Source of the DNA: Hoeflea marina
GTDB lineage: Bacteria > Pseudomonadota > Alphaproteobacteria > Rhizobiales > Rhizobiaceae
Assembly (NCBI RefSeq): GCF_003182275.1
Contig: NZ_QGTR01000002.1
Coordinates: forward strand, 124,001-188,000
Reading direction: 5' to 3'
Length of the DNA: 64,000 nt
Shown: positions 9,398-18,324 of the stretch, piece by piece
Position numbering within the stretch: position 1 is the stretch's first letter
Layout: each line of letters begins with the position of its first letter
Program-made: the position numbers and the translations under genes
The notes under the pieces: generated by a model
Told to the model about the DNA's origin: nothing
What the model saw: the letters and a program-made list of their open reading frames with translations, nothing else
The model's database searches: none

Positions 9398-12300
9398 TCA
9401 TCGCTCCCGGACATTGAACGTGACCAGTTGCAGCGCCGACTTGCCCTTCTCCGCGTCCGGCAGCCTGGCTTCCGCCTGCTTGTTCTTCTCGTGCATCCGG
9501 ATCATCAGCCCGCGGGTGGGTTTCTCGGTGCTCGACGCGATCATCCCGCGCGCGTCGGCCGCGCTCATCCTCGCGTCGCCCAGTCCGCCGGCCTGGCAGA
9601 ACAGCACCAGCGACTCGTTGTAGGCCGGTGTGTCGAAGATCAGGTCGCCGACGCTTGCATCCGGGATGCGCCTGCCGACGCCAGGCTGCAGATAGGGCTC
9701 GCCGATCATCTCCTGCGGGATCACCTCGACGGTGCCGTCGGTCTCGACATAGAAGATCTGCAGTTCGCAGGCCTGGTTGGCCGTGACGGTGAAGGACAGC
9801 TTGTCGTTGACATGGACATCGGTGGCCGGCACGTCGACGGCCATTTCCAGTTTGCCTGCGGCCTGGCCGGCGGGCTTGTAGCCGTCGTCGCGATAGGCGG
9901 CGTCCTTGTACTCCGGCACGGTCGGCTGCGCGCTGCCGCCGTCCCGATGCAACGGTCTGAGGTTGAGCAGCGGCTCGACGAAGGCCGCATACTGCTCCTC
10001 GACCTCGAAGCGCGGGATCTTCGATCCGCCCTTGAGCTGGGTCAGCCAGTCCAGCGCCAGCCTGAGCGCATGCGGATCCTTCACGCGCTTAATCGCTCCC
10101 TCGAACTCTTCCGGCGTCATGTTGAATTCCGCTGCCAGACGATCCGCGTCGAGGTCGTCCTCGTGCGTGTCGGCGAACCAGGTGATGATTTCGGCACCGC
10201 CCGGACCCGACCGACTCTTCAGCGACCCGTCGGGCGCCTTTTCGGTGGCGCCGATTCGGTCGAGAGCCTTGACGAAGGCGGCCCGGTCGCGCTCGAAATA
10301 GCCCGTGAGCTCGTCCTGCGGCACATACATCTGCAACAGCAGATCGCGCTGGGCGAGGCTGAAGTTGGGCGAGGTCTCGATCGACTGGCGCAACTGGTCG
10401 CGCTTGGCGATCATGCCGTCGGCATGGCAGCTCACGCAGGACCGGGCATTGATCACCTCGATGCCCTTGCCGATCGGGCGCTCACGGAACGACACGATCT
10501 GGGTCGGGCCGCGGTCGATGCGCTTGCCGGTATGGTCGGAGAGATAATAGCCCTGCAGCCCGTTGGGGAGCGAGAAGATCATCTCGCCGCCGTCGTGATG
10601 GAAGGCGCCGAGATCCTCGGGCAGCGGCTCGGCATCGACCGGACCATGCGGGTGCTGGCGCAGGCTCTGCAGGCCGCGGCTGCCGGCGAAGTCATAGGAC
10701 TTCCAGTAGTAGCCGCCATTGGCCGCGTCGTGGCGCTCGACCATGCGGTTGTGGTCGGAGACGCCGGACGACCCTTCCTCGAAGGCGGCGCGAACGACGC
10801 GACGGTTGCGGATATTGGCGTCGACATCGACGCCGATCCGGTCCTCGAGGTCCCGGATGTGGTCGGTGAGGTCCATCAGCCCGTGATAGATCTCCGGCTG
10901 CAGCGCATTGGCCATGAACCAGCCGGTGCGTATCACCGGCAGCGACGTTTTCGCGTCTGTCGCCAGGGTTTGCAGCGCGGCGTCGCTGGCCGGATCATAG
11001 CCGTAAGGATATGCTGCAGTCAGCAGATCCCATTTGGCGGGTTCCCAGCCAAGGTCGCGAAGATCGACGCGCACCAGGGTGCCGTCGCCGGTGGCGACGG
11101 CGACCGGCACCACCGGCACCGGTCCCAGCGACACCGAGTTCAGCGCCTTGTTGAACCCGGCCGAGAACAGCTCCATCCGGCTGGCAAACACCTTTGCGGT
11201 CTCGCAGGGAAAGTAGCCGTTGTAGAGCTGGCGATAGCTGAAATAGCGCATGAAGCGCCGGTCATCCCGGCTTAGCGCGCCGATGTCGACCATGGCGGCG
11301 TCGATCTCGCCGCGCCAGCTCAGCGGCTCGCGCATCCGCGGCGGCCTGGTTGCCTGCGCGGCAACGGCGATCTCCGCCGCGCCGAGCGAATCGATCCAGG
11401 CGCCGAGCGCTTCCACCTCCTCGTCCGAAGGCTTCGGGCCGTAGGGCATGCGGCCGCTGGCGACGCTGGTGTAGAGCATCGAACGGCCGCGGTCCCCCGG
11501 CGTGACGAAGGCGGCGTTGCGGGCGATCGAATCGAGATCGCCGGCGGGGAAGCTGCCCTGCGCGCTCTGGCCGGCGCCGTGGCAGTTGCGGCAATAGCGG
11601 CCGACGAAGTCGTCGGCGGCGGCCGGCAGGCCGGAGACCGGAGCCGCGCCGCCGGCGACGTCTGCCGCGCAGCTCGCCTCCGCCTGCAGCGCCGGCTTGT
11701 CGGCCACCTGCTTCTCGCCGGTCAGATAGGCGGTCAGCGCCAGCCGGTCCTCCTCGGTCAGAGCGGAATGGCCCTGGGCGATGTGCGCCTTGATGCTCGA
11801 GGCGAACGGGCTGCCCGACAGCCGGGCGCCGTTTTCGAGGTAGCTGGCGGCGAAGGTCTTCGGCCCCGCGGCGACAAGCGCCTGCGGCGTGATCGCCGGC
11901 GCCGCCTCGCCGGTGAGCGCGATCTCGCCCTCGAGCGGCCGCTCCGCGTTGAGACCGTAATCCATGGTCCGCGGCGTGTGGCACTGGCCGCAGGCGCCGA
12001 CGCTTTCCGCGAGATAGCGGCCGCGGCTCATCTGCGATCCGTCGCCGGGCTGGAAGGCCGCCACATCGAAATTGCCGCGCTTCCACATCGCCCAGAAGAA
12101 ATTGGTGTTGTAGGGAAACGAGATCTCGTGGGCAGGGGGCCTGTTGTCGGACGGCTCCAGCGTGGCGATATAGGCCTTGATGTCGAGCACGTCCTCCGGC
12201 TTCATGCCGGCATAGGCGCCGTAGGGGAAGACCGGAAGGTAATGCCGCCCCTCCGGCGAGATGCCGTTGATGACGGCGTTGAGGTAATCGGCGTTGGAGA

Positions 12301-12604
12301 AGCCGCCGACGCCGTTGGCATGGCTCGTGATGTTGGGCATGAAGACGGTGCCGACATAGCTGTCGATGCGCGCGCCGCCGGCCGGGCTGGACACGTCGCC
12401 GGCCGAGGCATGGCAGCCCATGCAACCCGCCGCATTGGCCATGTAGCGGCCGTTGTCCAGGTCGCCGGCATAGGTCGAGAAGGCGCCGGCCTCGAAGAGG
12501 TCGCCGGCCGTGGCAGCCGTGGGCGCGAGCGCCGCCGCCAGTCCGACCATGAAGACGCAGGCTGGGAGCATGCCTTCAAGCGGCAGTCCGTTTCGGTTGT
12601 GCAT
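9398..12604 (-). CDS. Four-haem c-type cytochrome with C-terminal DUF4384-like domain
   Basis: A 1,068-aa secreted protein. The ATG at 12604 has GGGAG seven bases upstream; the signal peptide ends near ATAG (residue 34). Four c-type haem motifs are visible: CMGCH (61-65), CGQCH (205-209), CRNCH (338-342) and CVSCH (723-727). The first two lie in a diheme module of the type found in membrane-associated dehydrogenase cytochrome subunits. Residues about 430-720 and 730-900 form a large region I do not recognise (note DLRDLGWEPAKWDLL near 515). Residues about 905-1045 (VNDKLSFTVTANQACELQI, EVIPQEMIGEPY) resemble DUF4384, a domain often attached to caspase-like peptidases and kinases. It lies between the flavocytochrome and OmpA genes, so it is the likely periplasmic electron carrier of the block. 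Substrate and terminal acceptor are unknown. Confidence 0.82.
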   Translation of the reverse strand: MHNRNGLPLEGMLPACVFMVGLAAALAPTAATAGDLFEAGAFSTYAGDLDNGRYMANAAGCMGCHASAGDVSSPAGGARIDSYVGTVFMPNITSHANGVGGFSNADYLNAVINGISPEGRHYLPVFPYGAYAGMKPEDVLDIKAYIATLEPSDNRPPAHEISFPYNTNFFWAMWKRGNFDVAAFQPGDGSQMSRGRYLAESVGACGQCHTPRTMDYGLNAERPLEGEIALTGEAAPAITPQALVAAGPKTFAASYLENGARLSGSPFASSIKAHIAQGHSALTEEDRLALTAYLTGEKQVADKPALQAEASCAADVAGGAAPVSGLPAAADDFVGRYCRNCHGAGQSAQGSFPAGDLDSIARNAAFVTPGDRGRSMLYTSVASGRMPYGPKPSDEEVEALGAWIDSLGAAEIAVAAQATRPPRMREPLSWRGEIDAAMVDIGALSRDDRRFMRYFSYRQLYNGYFPCETAKVFASRMELFSAGFNKALNSVSLGPVPVVPVAVATGDGTLVRVDLRDLGWEPAKWDLLTAAYPYGYDPASDAALQTLATDAKTSLPVIRTGWFMANALQPEIYHGLMDLTDHIRDLEDRIGVDVDANIRNRRVVRAAFEEGSSGVSDHNRMVERHDAANGGYYWKSYDFAGSRGLQSLRQHPHGPVDAEPLPEDLGAFHHDGGEMIFSLPNGLQGYYLSDHTGKRIDRGPTQIVSFRERPIGKGIEVINARSCVSCHADGMIAKRDQLRQSIETSPNFSLAQRDLLLQMYVPQDELTGYFERDRAAFVKALDRIGATEKAPDGSLKSRSGPGGAEIITWFADTHEDDLDADRLAAEFNMTPEEFEGAIKRVKDPHALRLALDWLTQLKGGSKIPRFEVEEQYAAFVEPLLNLRPLHRDGGSAQPTVPEYKDAAYRDDGYKPAGQAAGKLEMAVDVPATDVHVNDKLSFTVTANQACELQIFYVETDGTVEVIPQEMIGEPYLQPGVGRRIPDASVGDLIFDTPAYNESLVLFCQAGGLGDARMSAADARGMIASSTEKPTRGLMIRMHEKNKQAEARLPDAEKGKSALQLVTFNVRER

Positions 12605-12659
12605 GTTCGTTCTCCCAAGTGCCGGCCCGTCTCCTTCGACGCTCCGGCGAAATCCTGTG

Positions 12660-14099
12660 TCATCGGAACTCGAATCGCTCGAATTCCACCCGTGCCAGCT
12701 TGACGCCGCTGTCCCGGAACCCCTTGACGATCGCCTGCCGCATGGCCGCCGGGCCGCAATACCAGAGATCGGCGCCGTCGAGATCGAAACCGGCGCCGGC
12801 CTTCATCACCTCCGGGCTCACCCGCCCGTCAATCGCCGAACTGTGCAGCGTGTAGCTGAACTGCGGGTGCTTTCGGGCTTCGTCGAGATGGGCGAGTCCG
12901 ATCGCCTCGCCGGCATCGCGCACGCAGTAGACCAGGTGGATCTTCTTGCCGGCCAGGTCGGCCATCGAGCGGGCCATCGCCAGGAACGGCGTGACGCCGA
13001 TGCCGCCCGCCACCCAGAGCTGGCGCTCGCCGCCGCGCCGGGCGCTGAAACGGCCGTAGCCGCCCTCCACCATCAGCGTGTCGCCGGGCGCGATGCGCTC
13101 GCGCAGCCGCCGGGTGAAATCGCCCAGCGGCTTGACGACGAAGGTCAGGCGGGTGACGCCGTCCGGCCCGGTGTCATGGCCGGCAATGGTGAAGGGATGC
13201 GCCTCGCGCAGGCCGGGGCGGTGGGCGGCGATGAAGGCGAACTGGCCCGGCGCCGCCCTGATGCCGCGGCCGACCGGCTCGGCGGTGATCAGGGTTGCGC
13301 TGCCCGCCCTGTCGACCTCGACGACCCGGTAGCGACGGCGGCGCAGCAAGGCGCGCAGCTGGGTCTGGATGTAGCTGGCAATGCCGATGGCGGCGAAGAC
13401 GTTGAGGTAGATCGCCAGCCAGGCGGTGCCGTCGAAGGGGCGCTTGATGAAATTGAAATGGATGGCGATGGCGATGAAGAACACGCCGATGAAACGGTGC
13501 AGCTGACGCCAGAGATGATACGGAAACTCGCGGGCAATCCGCGGCAGCCGTTTGGAAACGGATATGCCGCCCAGCACCATCAGTCCGTAGAAACCGATCT
13601 CGCCGAACAGCCTTGCCAGATCGTTGAGGCCGGTGGTGAGCAGTTTTCCCTTGAAATTCGGGGTGATGACGTAATGCGCCAGGATCAGCCCAAGTGCGAC
13701 GATTCCGGTCCACTTGTGCGCCCTGTAGATCCGGTCGAGACCGCCGAAGAGCGGCTCGACATAGGTCGGGCGAGTCGCCAGATACTGGTTGACGGCCATG
13801 GCGACGAAGGCCGTCGATGCCGAGGCGATCGAAAACCAGGTCGCAAGACCGGCATGGCTGGCGGCGGGCACCGACAGCAGCATGGCCACCAGGCAGGCCA
13901 GGAAGATGATCAGGATACCCAAGCCGGTGGTCCTCAGCCGTTCCAGTGTTTCGGTCTTGCTTGCAGAGGATGGCGTTTGCCCACCCTCGTCATCGCCTGC
14001 GCGTCCGTGCCATTCAGCTTTCCGCCCCCCTCGGCTCTCCCACCAGGATGAACGGCGCCCAGTAGGCCGGGTCGGCCCATTCCGGATGCCGGGCGTCAT
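12660..14099 (-). CDS. Ferric-reductase-like transmembrane flavocytochrome (FRD/NOX superfamily)
   Basis: A polytopic membrane protein of up to 479 aa. The transmembrane part (about residues 58-245) carries paired histidines: H128/H142 in HKWTGIVALGLILAH and H201/H214 in HRFIGVFFIAIAIH, the arrangement that binds two b haems across the membrane in ferric-reductase/NOX proteins. The cytoplasmic C-terminal half has an FAD site (HPFTIAG, 301-307) and NAD(P) sites (GGIGVTPF, 365-372; LWYCGP near the end). It should move electrons from NAD(P)H to a periplasmic acceptor, plausibly the cytochrome encoded 55 bp downstream. The start is uncertain: the only upstream in-frame ATG (14099) overlaps the CHAT gene by 86 bp and lacks a strong ribosome site. 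The first 55 residues are unlike membrane protein, and a TTG just before the first helix is an alternative. Confidence 0.85.
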   Translation of the reverse strand: MTPGIRNGPTRPTGRRSSWWESRGGRKAEWHGRAGDDEGGQTPSSASKTETLERLRTTGLGILIIFLACLVAMLLSVPAASHAGLATWFSIASASTAFVAMAVNQYLATRPTYVEPLFGGLDRIYRAHKWTGIVALGLILAHYVITPNFKGKLLTTGLNDLARLFGEIGFYGLMVLGGISVSKRLPRIAREFPYHLWRQLHRFIGVFFIAIAIHFNFIKRPFDGTAWLAIYLNVFAAIGIASYIQTQLRALLRRRRYRVVEVDRAGSATLITAEPVGRGIRAAPGQFAFIAAHRPGLREAHPFTIAGHDTGPDGVTRLTFVVKPLGDFTRRLRERIAPGDTLMVEGGYGRFSARRGGERQLWVAGGIGVTPFLAMARSMADLAGKKIHLVYCVRDAGEAIGLAHLDEARKHPQFSYTLHSSAIDGRVSPEVMKAGAGFDLDGADLWYCGPAAMRQAIVKGFRDSGVKLARVEFERFEFR

Positions 14100-17000
14100 C
14101 GATCATGGAAATCATCGCCCGCCGGATCGCTTCGGCGCCACTTGTCTGCGGACTCGACGCCTCGTCGAAGGTGCGCGTCATCAGCGCGACGGTCGCGTCG
14201 CTGGCGACGGCCCAGTGCGAAACCAGCATCGAGCGGGCGCCGGCATAGAAGAACGCCCGCGCCAGACCGGAGAGGGCATCGGCGCCATTGCCGTCGCCCG
14301 CCGCCGTGTTGCAGGCAGAGAGAACGACCCAGTCGGCGTTGAGCTTGAGCTGTGCCACTTCCGATGCGGTAAGCAAGCCATCGTCGAGCGGCGACGGCGC
14401 TTGCGGCAGGCTCAGCACCAGCGCCGGTTCCGCGCCCTCGCGCGTCACCTGCGCCGTCTCGCCGGCCACCAGGCCATGGGTTGCGAAATAGACGATGCCG
14501 TAGTCGCCGAGCACGTCGGCCTTGATCGCCGCTTCGCTTGCCGCATGTCCAAGCACTATGTCCGCCTCCGACGCGCCGAGACTTGCCGCCACCCGGCGCA
14601 ATTCGTCGGCGGTTTCCGGCAGTGCGACCAGTCCCTCGCTCAGGAGCCGCACATCGGCGAGCCCGCGCTTGAAATAGGCGTCGAAGCCCGCCTGGCCTGA
14701 CACCGCCGGACCTGAATCGGTTGCGGCCGGCGCCTGCCCGCCGGTTTCGACCCGGAACACCGGATCGCCATAGCCGCGGAACTGCTTGGCCGCCTGGGCG
14801 GCGTCCGTTCCGGCGCGCAGGATGGACAGGCTGGAGACCGAGGGAAGCACGGTGACGGCGTGGTCGCGGATGAACCAGTCGATCTCGCGCAACGGCTTGC
14901 CGGCCGGATCGGCGGTGACCAGCAATTGCATCGGCAGCGACGAGACCGGCCCGTTGAGCACGAACAGCACCTCGGATCTGCCTTCGATCTGGGCCGACAC
15001 GGGGCCGATCAGCTTGGTGTAGAGATCGTGCGCGAGAGCGGCGTCGAAGGCCTCGCGCTCGTCGCTGTCGAGCTCCAGGCCCCGGCGCAGCGCCGTCACC
15101 GCTTCGGCAATCTCGCCCCTGGCGGTATCGAGCCTGTGCGCGGCGATTTCCCCGGCACTGACCGCCCAGACATAATCCTCGCCGTCATTGTCGCGGTCTC
15201 CCGCGATGTCGATGAGCACCAGAACTTCTTCCGGCTTGAGAAGCCGCTGGACTGCCTCGCCAGGCAGCGAAGCCGACCCGCTGAGTTCGGCATATTCGGG
15301 GAAGGCCTCGGCCAGCCGCGTTCCAACCGCATCGAGATCGCCCGCCGCCGCGGCAATGTCCTTGCGCAGCGCCGCCTCGGCTTCTGCCTGGCGCTCCGCC
15401 GGCGCGCGGGACAGCTCCGCCAGCAGGGCGTCCTTGAGCCGGGCCAGGTCAGCCTCTCCGTCCTGTCGCAATCGCACCAGGTCGGCGAGCTCGTCCGATC
15501 CGGCGGCGAAGCGCACCGACAGGCTGCGCAGCGCGGAAGCTGCCTTCGACTTGTCCATGCGCTGAATGGCTTCGAAGCCCTCGCGCACGGTTTCCGGGGT
15601 CTGGTTGGACCCGCCGACCAGCAGCGGCAGATAGCTGCGACGATTGACAAGCTCCTTGTCGGCCACCGGCCTGAGCAGCGCCAGCGCCTCGTCGACGTCG
15701 CCTCTCTGGCGCAGGATTTCCGCCAGTCCGTCGAGGATCCAGAACTGCTCGCGGCTGTCGGGGCCGAAATTGCGCTGGTAGATGTCCCTCGCTTCGCGGT
15801 AGAGGCTTTCGCTTTCGGTGTGGTCGCCCTGCTTCTTCCTCAGGAAGGCCAGCCCGACCAGCGCCTGGCCGTAATCGGGATGATCGGTCCCCATCCGCGC
15901 CCTGATGACGGAATTGGCGTGACGATAGAGCGGCTCGGCTTCCTCAAAACGCCCCACGCCGGTCAGCATGCGGGCGAAATTGTGCTCCGCCTTGGCGACG
16001 CCGACATGATCGCTTCCATAGGCGGTGGTCTTGATGTCGATAATGCGCCGGTAGAGTTGCTCCGCGCCCGCGATATCGTCGCGGTTGGCGCGGATCGCCG
16101 CCAGGCTGTCGAGCGCCGAGGAGATCGCAGGGTCATTGGGCCGGGCAATCGCCTCGTAGATGGCGACGGCGCGGGTGAGCAGTTGCTCGCCGCGCTCGGG
16201 CTCGCCGCGGTCGCTGATCACGATCGCCAGATTGGCAAGATTGTTGGCGACCGCGTAGGAGCTCTTTCCGAACGCGGCCTCCGAGGCGGACAGCGCCTCC
16301 CCATATATCTCCTCGCTTCGCCCGGCATCGCCGCGCTTGGCAGCGATCTCGCCCAGCGCCATCAGCGCGTCGATGCGGCCGGGTGCGCCCGCATCGAGGA
16401 TCTTCAGCGCGCGGTCGGCCGCCTCCTCGGCGCCGTCCAGATCGGCGAGCCTGATCCGCACATTTGCGAGCGATGTCAGGCTGTCGGCCACTGCCGGGTC
16501 ATCGGAGCCGAGCGCGGTCTCCCTGATGCCGAGCGCTTCAAGATTGAGTGCTTCGGCCTCGCTGTAATCGGTGTTGTCGGACGCACGACGCGCCAGGATG
16601 GCGAGACCCGTGGCGTAGTCGGGAGAGCTGGCGCCCTTGTCCTTCCTGCGGATCTCGAGCGCCCGGCGGAACAGCGCCTCGGCCTTGGCGTAGTCGACAT
16701 CATGGGCGGCGATGGCGCTGAGGCTTTCGAGAAGATACTGCACCTGCGGATGGTCGGGCCCGAGTTTGGCCTCGCGGATCACCAGTGCGCGTTCGAATTC
16801 AGGCCGGGCGGCTGCGAAGTCCTTTCGCGCGAGCAGGACGTCGCCGAGCTTGGACAGAGTGTTGGAGATCATGATGTCGTCAGCGGGAAGCGCCTTTTCC
16901 TGGATCGCCAGCGCGCTTTCAAGCGCCAGCGCGGCGTCGTCTCCGGGCGCCGGCGCGAGGACCGCATCCGCCGCCGCAACGCCGGGACGCGGGGCCTCGA

Positions 17001-18120
17001 CGCCGGCCAGTGCGACGCCGAGATTGTAGAACGTGGCGGCGACCTGCGGATGATCCTCGCCCAGCGCCTTCTTGCGGATGTCCAGCGCGCTTCGCACCAG
17101 CGGAACCGCCTCGGCATGTTTTCCGGTCTCGCTCAGCGTGGCGCCGAAATCGGAAAGAATGTCGGCCAGTTGCGGGTCGTCGGCGGCGAGCCTGGCCGTG
17201 GCGATCTCGACCGCCCGGCGCAGCTCCGGCTCGGCGGCGGCGAAGTTGCGGCGGTCGATATGGGTGCGGGCGATATGCCGGTAGCTCTGCATGAGTTTCA
17301 GGTCGCCGGCCGGCAGCACCTTCGCGCGGATCGCAAGCGCGCGGCGGAACAGCGGCTCGGCGGCTTCCGGACCCTTGATCTCGCTCGTCAGCATCCCGAG
17401 AAAATCGATGCTGTCGGCCACCGCGGGATGATCCGGCCCGAAGGCCTGGGTCAGCAGCTCCGGAACTTTTGCAAGCGCGGCCTCCGCGCCGGCGGGATCG
17501 CCGGCCTTGAAGCGCTCGATTCCCTCGGCATGCAGCCGGCGGGCCTGCTCCATCAGCTTGTCGCCCGAGGCGCTCTGCTCAGCTGCCGATCCAAAAAGCG
17601 CCGCGTGGCATTCCGTCACCGCGTTGATCGCGCCGCGCGTTCCCTTGAGCGACAGCTTGACCAGGCGCTGTTGGCCGTTCGAGATTTCCAGCGTGGAGGA
17701 ATGGGCGACCTGTTCCTGGAACTCACCGGGTGGATAGGTGCCCAGAATGCCCGCCTTGCTGTCGATCGCGATGCCGGCGAAGCCGGTCCGCCAGTTGATC
17801 CTGCCATCGAAGACCAGGTCCAGCCGGTGTTCCTTGCCCGGCTCGAACGCGCTCATCGCGTCATTGAGCACCAGAAGGCTGAAGCGGCGGTCTTGCTGCG
17901 ACACGCCGAGCAGGAACATCGCGCCATCGGCTTGTTGCTGTTCGGCCAGGCAACCCTTGAAGCCATCGCTCCAGTAGATCTTCCAGCCCTTTGCGTCCTG
18001 CCAGTCGCGGTCGGCAGGCAGGACGGTCGCTGCCGAAGCCGACAGGGACGCGGCGAGGCCGGCCAGACAGCCGGCGAGGCGCCACCATCCGCTCAAGGTC
18101 ATTCTCATCCGCTGCTTCAC
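14014..18120 (-). CDS. Secreted TPR-CHAT protein (caspase-like peptidase domain)
   Basis: A 1,368-aa protein if the GTG at 18120 is used; AGGGGG lies six bases upstream and this start gives a clean signal peptide (KQRMRM, then WWRLAGCLAGLAASLSASA). The ATGs at 18108 and 18102 are alternatives. After an approximately 150-aa N-terminal domain, a long array of kinesin-light-chain-type TPR units (LGPDHP and GEDHPQVA signatures) spans roughly residues 190-830, then a helical linker. The C-terminal CHAT domain (about 1000-1365) keeps the caspase-like dyad: His in ATHG (H1215) and Cys in LSACNTA (C1270), plus the terminal DPAYWAPFILVGEP motif. CHAT proteins cleave partners or relay signals; a periplasmic one with a signal peptide is less usual. 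It is followed by the flavocytochrome gene, whose start region overlaps its stop. Confidence 0.9.
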   Translation of the reverse strand: MKQRMRMTLSGWWRLAGCLAGLAASLSASAATVLPADRDWQDAKGWKIYWSDGFKGCLAEQQQADGAMFLLGVSQQDRRFSLLVLNDAMSAFEPGKEHRLDLVFDGRINWRTGFAGIAIDSKAGILGTYPPGEFQEQVAHSSTLEISNGQQRLVKLSLKGTRGAINAVTECHAALFGSAAEQSASGDKLMEQARRLHAEGIERFKAGDPAGAEAALAKVPELLTQAFGPDHPAVADSIDFLGMLTSEIKGPEAAEPLFRRALAIRAKVLPAGDLKLMQSYRHIARTHIDRRNFAAAEPELRRAVEIATARLAADDPQLADILSDFGATLSETGKHAEAVPLVRSALDIRKKALGEDHPQVAATFYNLGVALAGVEAPRPGVAAADAVLAPAPGDDAALALESALAIQEKALPADDIMISNTLSKLGDVLLARKDFAAARPEFERALVIREAKLGPDHPQVQYLLESLSAIAAHDVDYAKAEALFRRALEIRRKDKGASSPDYATGLAILARRASDNTDYSEAEALNLEALGIRETALGSDDPAVADSLTSLANVRIRLADLDGAEEAADRALKILDAGAPGRIDALMALGEIAAKRGDAGRSEEIYGEALSASEAAFGKSSYAVANNLANLAIVISDRGEPERGEQLLTRAVAIYEAIARPNDPAISSALDSLAAIRANRDDIAGAEQLYRRIIDIKTTAYGSDHVGVAKAEHNFARMLTGVGRFEEAEPLYRHANSVIRARMGTDHPDYGQALVGLAFLRKKQGDHTESESLYREARDIYQRNFGPDSREQFWILDGLAEILRQRGDVDEALALLRPVADKELVNRRSYLPLLVGGSNQTPETVREGFEAIQRMDKSKAASALRSLSVRFAAGSDELADLVRLRQDGEADLARLKDALLAELSRAPAERQAEAEAALRKDIAAAAGDLDAVGTRLAEAFPEYAELSGSASLPGEAVQRLLKPEEVLVLIDIAGDRDNDGEDYVWAVSAGEIAAHRLDTARGEIAEAVTALRRGLELDSDEREAFDAALAHDLYTKLIGPVSAQIEGRSEVLFVLNGPVSSLPMQLLVTADPAGKPLREIDWFIRDHAVTVLPSVSSLSILRAGTDAAQAAKQFRGYGDPVFRVETGGQAPAATDSGPAVSGQAGFDAYFKRGLADVRLLSEGLVALPETADELRRVAASLGASEADIVLGHAASEAAIKADVLGDYGIVYFATHGLVAGETAQVTREGAEPALVLSLPQAPSPLDDGLLTASEVAQLKLNADWVVLSACNTAAGDGNGADALSGLARAFFYAGARSMLVSHWAVASDATVALMTRTFDEASSPQTSGAEAIRRAMISMIDDARHPEWADPAYWAPFILVGEPRGAES

Positions 18121-18280
18121 ACTGTGCCCCCTGCCTGCATCGTCCTGCTCCCCGCCGGCTCCACCGGCCTGTCGGTTTCCCGTCGCGGCTCCCGGCATCA
18201 TGGCCCGGGACCGGCCCGGTTCCGCCGGTGTCGCGGGCGGTCTGCCGTGTCTGAAATCATGCGCACTGGCGGCGCGCTGG

Positions 18281-18300
18281 ACCATTCCCCAACTGGGGAA
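18281..18300 (-). promoter_or_regulatory. Palindromic operator candidate upstream of the CHAT gene
   Basis: Read on the minus strand this contains CCCCAGTTGGGG followed by AATGG, inside the 16-bp perfect inverted repeat TTCCCC-N4-GGGGAA (18285-18300). It lies 161 bp upstream of the CHAT start, just after the LuxR gene. A very similar element in the same relative orientation precedes the CHAT remnant at 19901-19920 (16 of 20 bases identical). It is a candidate binding site for the neighbouring LuxR-type regulator. Confidence 0.55.
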
Positions 18301-18324
18301 TTCGGGGTCCACGCCGGGCGCCGG

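Noticed and set aside
18285-18300. lux box for an acyl-homoserine-lactone receptor
   Set aside because: The neighbouring LuxR-type protein lacks an autoinducer-binding domain signature and no LuxI homologue is in the window, so only a general operator is claimed.
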